From contig NC_092672.1 of NCBI RefSeq assembly GCF_964355755.1, forward strand, positions 11,280,501-11,344,500: DNA of 64,000 nucleotides, written 5' to 3'. The translations under genes were made by a program, and so were the position numbers. Within the stretch, counting starts at the first letter, position 1, and each line of letters starts with the position of its first letter. Under the pieces are notes generated by a model, which saw only the letters and a program-made list of their open reading frames with translations, had not been told where the DNA came from and did no database searches. Source of the DNA: Antedon mediterranea. Lineage: Eukaryota; Echinodermata; Crinoidea; Comatulida; Antedonidae. Shown here piece after piece: positions 55,501-64,000 of the stretch.

Positions 55501-58500
55501 ATCAAGTTTAATGTTTTTCTACAAATAGTTATAAATCTCTACTAAATGGTTTTAGTACAGCAGCATATATGCTATACATTGTAACAGATGTTACTACGAT
55601 AATTATTAATTGTAGACAATATACTGGTACCTGTAGAGAAATTCAAATGGTCTAGTAAAACATGAATTTTGATCTATGATATACTTATTTGCAGCATGGA
55701 CAATTTTATAATTTCTAATTTTCAGTAGCATGCAGAGAATCCAATTTAAATTGAAGTTAATTTACATTTTTTTATTTTAGTATTTTTATGTTTGTTAGAA
55801 GTTTATATTTAATTTTATGTACAGTATTTATGACAAATTTTGCTCCTTAAGTTTTACTGCATTATTGATGTGTACTGTTGGTGATACAAAAGTGAAAATC
55901 AATATAATTAAATAGGCGCCATTTTGAAATCCAACATGGCGACCAAAATAGGGTCAGTTAAAATTGGCCCTCAATTGCAATGAATTCTACTACAGTAGTC
56001 CCAGGTCCCATATCTAACAAGAACTGAATTTGAGTGCTAAAATCTCACAGAATTACAATAGACTCCCATTGTTTAGTGTTTTTAGTTAAGCTTACACTTC
56101 ATTACCATAAACTGTTGAAACTTACAGGTGATGTTTCTCGTAGGTCAGACCTAACATCCTTGGGGTGCATCTTTTCTCTCATAGCAGTGTCGTTAAAAGC
56201 AATAATTGTATAATCAATATCTTTTAGTATTGAATCTGTTATCCATTTGCTGAAATTTAAGAATATAGATAACTTTATTAATTTTCACAAAGTCCGTTTT
56301 TTTCTTTAAAACTGCTGTAAATATGTGCTTTTAAGTAAACTTTTAGACATAACTTCTCATCTGTTTTTGTAACACAACTACGTAAATTTGTGTCATTTGA
56401 GGACATGATATTAAATTTTAAACTTCACTACAAGATGCTGGACATTCTATAGAGCAATAAACACGTTTTCCTGCATACAGAAAAAAACAAATAAGGTATA
56501 GTGAAATATAAAAATCTGTTATATTTTCATCTTTTCGCCTTTTAATATTTACTATAACCTTTCATCCTTCGCCTCATGAAATTATTTGAACCATTTCACT
56601 CATAAACATTTATTATTTGTATAATAAATTGAATACTCACTTTACATGGTTGATAGAAGATTTATCAAGAACTATGTAGTACTTCACTGGAACTTTTGTA
56701 TTCATTCGTATACTATTGATAGTGGTAATCAAGCCGCCGATCGTATGATGATCTGAGCACAGGAGTACATTAACAGGAATGACTGACTTATCTTCCAGTT
56801 TTACAGGATGGGTTATTCGAAATCCATCGGGAATTTTCTTCAACTCTAATGATAAATGAAATTGTAACACATTTTTGATGATTTTACTGACACTAAAACA
56901 TCAATCAAAATTATAATTCAATATTTAACTGAAAGTTTATGATGTTTACCTTATAATTAAAATTGTCTGAATAAATTTTAGAGTGAAATGAATGAAACCC
57001 TAGAGATATTATAGTGAACTAGAGGGACTATTGTTATTCAGTACTTTAATAACAATTATTCCAATTTCCCCTTGATATTAATCACACAACACAATTAGCA
57101 ACTGATATTAGTTGCTAATTAGTTGCTAATTAGCAACTGATATTAGTTGCTTGATTTCATAATTATCAACAATTTGAAAGGATCACAATGGCCTCTATTA
57201 CACTTTGATTTAATAGAAGATAATTTTATTGGTGAAGATTTTGTTCACTATAATATATCAAATGAAAAATAATTAATGACCACTAAAATAATTGTTAGAA
57301 ATAAATTATTTTTAGGGCTTTTAATGTGTACCAATTGTTAATGCCTTGTCTAGTAATATTAAGCATTTGCCGTACACAATGGCATAGATACTAATTTCCT
57401 TAAAAAGGAAGTAGGTGAGGTTGAGCAATTTTATTTGATCAATATGAATGTACATAAAACTTTAAATATACCCATGTTCATCTGTTGATTGCAATTACAG
57501 CAAGTTCTATTCTTGAACATATAATATTAATTTATATTGTTATAAAGATCAATCAATTATAGCCAAGACCCTCACCTAACTTCCACCTAATAGCATTACT
57601 GTCTGTATATGTTTGTCTTCCGACTTTAATGTTTTAAAGCAGTTACAGTAATTTGAATAAGTACTGTAGTTGTTCTGTGTGTCATGTGCTTGTACCATTA
57701 ATATGTGTGGTTAAAGCTCAACTACTGTATATTGAGAATGTTATGTTTTTTCTCACCTTCACTGTTTATGTCCAAATCAGTGTGGATTGGTTCCGATGTA
57801 TAGTACACCATGATGTAACCCATTCCAATGAATGTGACCAAAGCAATTACTAAGTAAATAATAAAAAACTATAATAATAATAATAATATTTATTCGGTCA
57901 TCAATGTAAAAATAACCAGGAATGAGAATAGGCTAAAGCCCAAACAGATTCTGCACTCACTCACTTAACAAAAAAGTATGAAAAAACCAATTGCGTCAAA
58001 GGTTATATTATACGTGATTCAAACGATTTTTGCAATTTGAAAACATATTAACATTGAACAAAATAGTAGGGAGAATCCCGTAGTACTAGTAGGCACAAAA
58101 GAGGAAGCCCTCCCATAGTCACTTTAGTTGCACTACTAACTCGGCAATGCTAGCTCACCCTTAAAAATTAAAAGGGGAAACTCTGTCATAGTCATTCTAG
58201 TCGGACTACCTCACTCAGCACTTGGCAATGCCAGTTCACTATTTGTTAAACAGGATCATGCCTATTCTTTTGTGTTTGTTTTAGGCTAGCTGAGCCTAAT
58301 TTTACAGTGCAATTTCTTGTCTAATTAAAACATAACAAGTTTTATTCTTTAACATTTATAACATGTTATTCTTTTTGGTATATATGTGGGGATTAATCTA
58401 ATCATGTGATAATTAAATACTGCCCTCTATAGGTGTTACTGCCCCCTATAATTGTAACAGTCTTTTTCAAATGATTTGCTTTCTTTTGTATTCATGAACC

Positions 58501-60246
58501 GGTCAAGGAAGCAGATAGTTTTGTCTCTTATTTAATTAAAGATCTGATTAAAAGGACCATACTGATCTCTATTGTTATGCTAAAAACAAATTAAAACCAA
58601 ATACACCACCGGACCGTGGTAAAAGTGAGAAAAGGCGTGTTTTTCTTTTTGTGTTGTCGTCCACATCCTTACAATTTGGTGTCAGAAGTGGGATCGTGGA
58701 TCGTATTTGGCTTTAACATTAGAGATCAGTGATGGCAAGCAAGGCATCGTTGCGAGATGTGCAGAGGACGGTTGATGAGCTAAGAGCCGAACTAGAAGCA
58801 ACTAGGCGTGCTGCCCATGGGAATGGAAACACAGTATATGTTCTCCCAGAGAAGAAGATGAGACACTTTGTGGGAGCCGAAGGGGAATGTGTGGAGTCCT
58901 TTGTTGAAGACATCAAGGCAGCTATAAAAGTCAGAAAGTTTGAGGACAAACTCAGCTTAAACAGGGGAGTGTGGGGATTAATCTAATCATGTGATAATTA
59001 AATACTGCCCTCTATAGGTGTTACTGCCCCCTATAATTGTAACAGTCTTTTTCAAATGATTTGCTTTCTTTTGTATTCATGAACCGGTCAAGGAAGCAGA
59101 TAGTTTTGTCTCTTATTTAATTAAAGATCTGATTAAAAGGATTATACTGATCTCTATTGTTATGCTAAAAACAAATTAAAAACCAAATACACCACCGGAC
59201 CGTGGTAAAAGTGAGAAAAGGCGTGTTTTTCCTTTTGTGTTGTCGTCCACATCCTTACATATAGACCTATTTATCGCTATTTATTATCATAATACTGCAA
59301 AAACTCATTATTGCGCTGTTTTAAATTTTCTGAGTACATTAAATATTCGCTGTGGCTAAAGATACGGTACCGTGTACTAAAAGGTACGATAAAATTGCAT
59401 TACGTCATAATCAGCCAATGGGGTGCTGGTACGTGTGTGACGTCATCGTATAAGGACTTGGGATGTTTTTTCATATCGCGTCTGTACAGTAGAGAATGCC
59501 TATCGGCGGCGCCAGGCTGCATGAATGTGTGTGCGCTGATTAAGGCTTAATTTTGATTCGGCCTATTTAGGCCTATATTTTTTATTAAATTTTACAGATG
59601 GTGACCATAAACAACAAGCAAATGCGGACAATAAAGGGTCCCTCAAATACTACTATGATTTAGACAGTAGCCCTAAATGCTGTTGATCACCGTTTTCGCG
59701 ATATGAAAAAAAATCCAATTGTCAATGACGTCACACACGTACCAGCAATGCAATTTTACCGTACCTTTAACAAATGGAAGTTAGGATACGGTACCGTATC
59801 TTTAGCCACGGCGTTAAATATTTTGGTTCAGATTGTGCAAGAAAATCTTTGGGCACTTATTTTATTTCATATACAAATCTAGGCTAGCCTCTCTCTAGGC
59901 CTAGTAGTACTACTAGTAGAGTAGTACAGCAGTGAGAGTACTAGTTAGTAGTAGGCTAGGCTAGTAGCAGTAGCTCTAGGCTCAGAATAATAATATTAAT
60001 ATTATTAATAAGGTCTATCTGAGCATAGGCTAGGTAACTCAGGCCTACGCCGCCAAGTCTACCTACTACACCACACACTCACTCATCTCAACAGACTCAA
60101 TCAAAACAAAGATCAATATTATAATAATTAATTTGAGTTCTGTATCTGATCTGTATAACTGAATGTACAGACAGTGTTCTAAAATTAAGCACTTAATTTA
60201 TAAACAAATATAAATTCTTACGAGTCATTGGGTAGAATCGAGCCAT
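52546..60246 (-). CDS. GLT8D1: Glycosyltransferase 8 domain-containing protein (GLT8D1/2-like)
   Basis: Type II membrane glycosyltransferase of family GT8, expected in the Golgi; acceptor unknown. Eight exons (minus order): 60246-60222, 57849-57757, 56845-56641, 56249-56126, 55307-55119, 54222-54056, 53651-53539, 52727-52546 (TAG). Total 1098 nt, 365 residues (family about 350-370). It starts MARFYPMT, followed by the signal anchor LIALVTFIGMGYIMVYY (residues 9-25). The GT8 fold follows: IPVNVLLCSDHHTIGGL, a DXD metal site as VDSD (residues 171-174; vertebrate GLT8D1 has a DDD-type site), SFNAGVFVVDIDEW (about 237-250), a PPLMIVVY..IDPMWHIRHL block, and HWSGNFKPWGR near the C terminus. It looks intact. 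I cannot separate GLT8D1 from GLT8D2 orthology. Intron 1 holds an LTR element. Confidence 0.93.
52749..53500. mobile_element. Family D-ended element, 750 bp
   Basis: ATTAAAGATGTATTGTCCCC at the left and an inverted CGATATATTGTCTTTAA at the right. The inner pair TATATCGTGGGCCTAGAG (52830) and AAGCCCACGATATA (53476) also mirror. The middle has repeated GGACATAA and ACAGTTCTGGC words. Lies in the last intron of the GLT8D gene. Confidence 0.5.
56540..56632. mobile_element. Family C hairpin fragment
   Basis: ACTATAACCTTTCATCCTTC and AACATTTATTATTTGTATAA match one arm of the elements at 12624 and 46780. Lies just before an exon of the GLT8D gene. Confidence 0.5.
57870..58260 (-). mobile_element. 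Retroelement 3' end with ATT-rich tail
   Basis: On the minus strand it ends in CATTGATGACCGAATAAATA then (TTA)n. Farther in, two imperfect copies of a block with CATAGTCA, GACTAC and CGGCAATG or TGGCAATG follow one another (58070-58240). No coding frame seen; family not recognised. Confidence 0.4.
58385..59259 (+). mobile_element. Internally deleted LTR retrotransposon (gypsy-like)
   Basis: Two direct LTRs of about 290 bases, 58385-58673 and 58970-59259, both TGTGGGGATTAATC to ATCCTTACA and nearly identical. After the left LTR come AATT and a primer-binding site TGGTGTCAGAAGTGGGAT at 58677. A gag-like frame from about 58732 follows (ASKASLRDVQRTVDELRAEL), then a purine run AACAGGGGAG directly before the right LTR. 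A TATA target duplication flanks the element. All of pol is missing, so it can move only with help from a full element. Sits in intron 1 of the GLT8D gene. Confidence 0.9.
58732..58969 (+). pseudogene. Truncated gag fragment of the LTR element
   Basis: About 80 codons between primer-binding site and purine tract: a charged heptad-rich start, then RHFVGAEGECVESFVEDIKA, which resembles the N-terminal capsid region of gypsy-type gag. The frame runs into the right LTR and stops there. Confidence 0.7.
59349..59813. mobile_element. 465-bp foldback element with 26-bp ends
   Basis: CGCTGTGGCTAAAGATACGG at the left and the complement of CGCCGTGGCTAAAGATACGG at the right, one mismatch in 26 bases (both continue TACCGT). 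Inner blocks GTACGTGTGTGACGTCA and TGACGTCACACACGTAC also pair. Confidence 0.75.
59880..60050. repeat. CTAG/AGGCCT palindrome island near the GLT8D first exon
   Basis: CTAGGCCTAGTAGTACTACT, GTAGGCTAGGCTAGTAG and similar words, about 200 bases inside intron 1 from the first coding exon. Confidence 0.65.
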
Positions 60247-62738
60247 AATGATGATTCAAAGTTACAAAAGTAGACCCAAACGTTTCCACGGTGTAAGTAT
60301 TCTACTAGTTCTGCATGCATTCTTCAACTGTTTACGTTGTAACTTTTCAGCTCATGGGCGCTGACATATTGAATGGAATGTTTCATTAACTATTTTAGGG
60401 TTATAACAAATCAGTGTATTTACGATTTATTAAAAAAAATATATAGATATTATTAAAATAGTAGTATTAATAATCCTTAATAGTATTAAAAGTAATTAAT
60501 GATATTTTTTCTAGTTTTTATAAGTTTTTTAACTATTTTTTAAAATAATAAAATAAATAAGTATTAAATCATTGACCTAAAATAGTAATGGACTATTCAG
60601 CCACGTATAAAATGTCTGTTCGTTGTACTTATATCTCCACTGTGGAAAACACAAATGTTGATGGCGGAAACTCACAGTTTCACATTAACTAATTGTGCAT
60701 TGTGCCGGTAGTAAAATTTAAGCAAGGTCAGGATCAAATTAGTAAATTATATGAAGACTAGACCCTTTTACTGTTACCTACAACAATATGTTATGTTATG
60801 TTGTTAACGTTTTCCGTCTTCCGACATTACGCTTTCCACAATTTGTTTCCATTTTTTTCTGTTTATGGCAGGATGGTTTTATTGTGTTAGTGTCTACTTG
60901 TCCTTGTAAGTCTTTCTTTATTTGATTCATCCAGTTATTTCTTGGTCTTCCTACGGGTCGTTTTACTTTCCTATTAGTTTCCTTCATTGTTTGTTTGATT
61001 GGGGTATCATCCGGTAATCTAATTATGTGTCCACACCATTATAGTCTCCTTCGTTTAATTTACTCCATTCTTCTTGTTTTGTTATCTCGTATATTTTCGT
61101 GTTACACACTCTATCTGTTAATTTAATATCTATCATCTTTCGCAACATTTTCCTGTGATATATATCTATACTCTCTTGTAATTTTTTGTTTAGTACCCAG
61201 AGTTCACTGTTATATAAGAAAATACTTGCTATGTATGCGTCAAACAAACGGGATTTCACGTCTATAGACATCGTTTTGTGTTCTAGCGACGACTTCAGCT
61301 TGTTATATGCCATAGCTGCTAGTGATTTTCTTCTTTTAATGTCTTTTTCTGTGTCCAAGTTACTACCGAGGTATCACACTTTGTGTGCACCCACAAAAGC
61401 TCACCAAGCATATAACTATTCCCGGGCACAATACATATTAGAAACAATAAAGTATTATCTCAATAATTATTATCAGAACATAATACAAGACCATTTATCA
61501 AATGTATTTTCTCATGGAACTTGTTTTTGACCCGTTAGTGGTGTAAAGCGATAGGCCTATATAGTGTCACATTGATTCTTGAAGATAAATGAACAACAAG
61601 CGGTATTACAATGTCTTATGTCTACTTTCATTTGTAAACTAGACGTAGTAGGTATAAAAATATATCAAATTACACACATGATTTCTCTTACTTTATAGCT
61701 CTGTATAAAACTTAATGCCGGTTTTGATAGAAAATAATAATATCATAATTCTAGCACAGTGCCCTCTAGAGGGAGAAGTAATCACGTAACGTCACAAAAT
61801 ACTCAATTATAATACAGTATTAGAATATACCAATAACAGAATATATGTTATTTGAAAAGGGGTTTAATTGAGATGTGGGTGATGTATGGGAGCCATGATC
61901 ACCTGAAATAAAATTACGCCATGCAATTACAGTAATTTAAAACATTATTATATAACTGTAAAGCTTTAAAAAGTGTTGTAGTCGGTGTTTGCGTTAGATA
62001 GAAAGGACCCGAGTTCCGTGTTCCATATAGCTCCTCAGCAACCGCAAAACAAATGCGATTTTCTTTCATCTTGAAAAATTTACTATTTAAACTACATATA
62101 GGACTGTCTGAAAAAGTATGTGAAATACATTTTTTTTAATGAATACATTTTTAAAAGTATATAGGCCTATTCATATTTGATCGCATATTTTTCGTTAAGG
62201 ATGTTGTTCAACTTGCTATGCCTTATCTAAATGGTTTACACATAATTTACTTTTCATTAAGCCATTTTCTGAACATTATAATTAAAATGTTTAATCATTA
62301 TTTATACAAAAATTAATCCTTACCTTACGCAAATTCAGTATAATCATGGAGTAAGCTTTACTCCATGGTATAATCCTCAAATGCATTAAAAAAATAAAGT
62401 AGACCTAACTAATTAAGGTGGTCAGATACTTTGTCTATTTTTGTGGTTAAAAAAGTTTATTTATGCAAATTACAAGATCACGACTTCACTTGTTTTCCTA
62501 TTATTAATTTTCACTTGTTTTCCTATTTATTATTAATTTTCACTCAGTACGCCTGGCATAAACAACATGTATAGCGCCACCTATTGACAACACAAAATAA
62601 AACTCAGTGAAAGCAACCAACCGAGATGGAAGTCGTCTGCTACTCCCAGCCAATCAATCTATTTCAGTTCGGACAGAGAAAATACATTGAAGTGCCGTAC
62701 TAACTTACGTCCCAGTTGGGATTCCGTGCGTAGTTGCG
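60247..62738. other. Divergent intergenic region between the GLT8D gene and the 62.7-kb gene
   Basis: Contains the LINE tail fragment and otherwise AT-rich DNA. A perfect 10-bp-arm palindrome (CATGGAGTAA GCT TTACTCCATG) is at about 62347, and a short direct duplication (ATTATTAATTTTCACTTGTT-like) at 62495-62545. No further gene seen. Confidence 0.55.
60796..61378 (-). mobile_element. LINE reverse-transcriptase C-terminal fragment
   Basis: Minus strand, broken frames. YLGSNLDTEKDIKRRKSLAA (the Y-L-G motif that follows the RT core), KSRLFDAYIASIFLYNSELW and RKMLRKMIDIKLTDRV (61378-61045), then the tail KETNRKVKRPVGRPRNNWMN (60985-60796). The RGRP..W-type ending is common in RTE-like and related LINEs. 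The catalytic domain is absent. Confidence 0.75.
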
Positions 62739-62823
62739 ATGGCGGCCTTCTCAAGATTGGGATTTGCTATACTTTTTTGGATAATATTTGTGTTTTCATG
62801 CCCTAGGACATTTTGTAAAGAAG
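62739..62823 (+). CDS. First coding exon of an unidentified secreted or membrane protein
   Basis: ATG in a good context (gttgcgATGgcg) opens MAAFSRLGFAILFWIIFVFS followed by CPRTFCKE. This is a typical signal peptide: short basic start and a hydrophobic core of about 13 residues. The exon ends G|gtatgt in phase 1. A possible second exon begins at 63981 (ctaaatttttag acceptor; reads GKQINAI to the window edge, in phase). The rest lies outside the window; the family cannot be named. Confidence 0.6.
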
Positions 62824-64000
62824 GTATGTATTTTAGCGCTACAGTTTGGTGAACTTTTTTGTTTGGTTAGTAGTGGATACTCAGTCGTGGTTAGGGCATA
62901 TAAGGTCCCACTCATGGGGTAAAACTTGCGTAAAACTTTTCATCATTCAGGTTGTACACACAGGTTTAGGACCAGTCTGCTCTTGTACTTACATTCTCCA
63001 CCAAATGTTAAATAATATTATATATTAGTATATTAGTTCTCTTATTTTAGTTCAAGTGATGTTCCCTAATACTAATTAGGAATACTAATAAAAAAAAAGT
63101 CATTAAAAAAAACATCTTCAACTTCACTGCAAAAAAACCCACAAAAAGTATGTGGGTGTGGACGGTGCCTAGCTAGGCTCTGTTCTAAAACATGACCTAT
63201 AAGAAATAGAATGGAATAAAAGAATCAGAATTTTATGATTCTGATTAATTTGTTTTGTCAAAAACGGAATTAAAATGTATCCTTGTTAGCTCCTCTGTCA
63301 TCAGTAAAGCCAACACTTGGTATTAAAAATCCTAGCAAAATATAGGCCAACTTAATTAACTGAATTTACATAGATATATTTGTTATTGAATACTTATATC
63401 ACAATCATGACATTTTTAGAATGAAAAGATATGTTTCCTTAAGATGCACTTGAATCTTCAACCCAATTTAATGCAAAAAATTTTGCATATAGGCTAAAAT
63501 AAGTAACAAAATATGATATGGTTCCCACAATAAAATCTGTTTTACCTATTATTGTGTTTTTTAAATGAAGTGTCTTTGTTTCTTTTAAATATATATTTCT
63601 TTATGTAAATTTGTAATCCATTGTACACAATACAGAAATTTAGAAATTGCTACCAAGTATATTTTAAAAGCATCATTATTCTAATGGTTTTTAGTGTTAA
63701 TTTATCTCTAATATAGTTCTGTTTATGATCCAAATACCATCTTTCAAGTGGAGCTAATGATAAAACAGCTATGTTTATCGACAAACTTCCAGTCTCCCAA
63801 TTTAATTGGACTAAGAACCCTTTTTTAAAGACTTCCTATACATTATAAGAGCACTAAATTGCAATATATTTATATAAACCACTATTCTTATCTTTCAATT
63901 CAGTTGTTATCATTTTACATGTGTAGGTGTTTACTGTTCGCTTACTGCAGTAAATTACAATATCCCAACTAAATTTTTAGGAAAACAGATAAATGCTATA
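62824..64000 (+). other. First intron of the 62.7-kb gene (AT-rich, no features)
   Basis: No repeats or coding frames of note. The earlier acceptor-like site at about 63050 leads to an in-frame stop after nine codons. The site at 63980 keeps the frame open for the last 20 bases. Confidence 0.4.

Noticed and set aside
57090-57152. TTAGCAACTGATATTAGTTGCTAA palindromic repeats as a mobile element
   Set aside because: Two short overlapping palindromes only, with no borders or second locus; likely local slippage.
63050-63080. Second exon of the signal-peptide gene at 63050
   Set aside because: The acceptor is acceptable, but the phase-1 frame stops after nine codons; the site at 63980 is a better candidate.

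Overview
The window comes from an AT-rich, intron-rich animal genome. A marine deuterostome, most likely an echinoderm, fits best. The grounds are a multi-domain gene joining F-type lectin (FTP) domains to SRCR domains, L2/CR1-type LINE debris ending in GGGCGCTATA-type tails, tRNA-derived SINEs, many foldback elements, and islands of CTAG/AGGCCT palindromes. I cannot fix the class or species from sequence alone.

Layout. (1) 1-13692, plus strand: the 3' part of a secreted or surface lectin/scavenger-receptor gene (three FTP domains, a short A/E/R-rich coil, five group-A SRCR domains). Every coding intron is phase 1. Its introns hold SINEs, foldback elements and a degenerate CR1-group LINE. (2) 13693-16012: intergenic, with an 85-bp tandem array. 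(3) 16013-24496, minus strand: a 14-exon gene that joins in frame into about 930 residues. It has an N-terminal coiled coil, a long Gln-rich repeat exon and an S/T/P-rich tail, and is possibly a SIX6OS1-like synaptonemal complex protein. (4) 24497-29538: promoter-side intergenic DNA with palindrome islands, GTCT/GTCG arrays and signs of one or two spliced noncoding transcripts. (5) 29539-47900, plus strand: a complete FARSB gene, the beta subunit of cytosolic phenylalanyl-tRNA synthetase. It has 15 coding exons, 593 residues and one clear AT-AC (U12-type) intron. Its introns carry a LINE nested in a 4.5-kb inverted-repeat element, tandem arrays and many foldback elements. (6) 47901-52545: 3' UTR and intergenic DNA with repeats. 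(7) 52546-60246, minus strand: a complete GLT8D1/2-like type II membrane glycosyltransferase gene (8 exons, 365 residues). Its first intron holds an internally deleted LTR retrotransposon. (8) 60247-64000: intergenic DNA with a LINE tail fragment, then the signal-peptide first exon (62739) of a gene that runs out of the window.

The genes are independent and do not form an operon. FARSB and GLT8D are housekeeping genes (translation; Golgi-type glycosyl transfer), the lectin/SRCR gene is of the innate-recognition type, and the coiled-coil gene may be meiotic. I built the exon models by hand from splice sites and reading-frame phase. The three complete gene models each give an integral number of codons ending in a stop.
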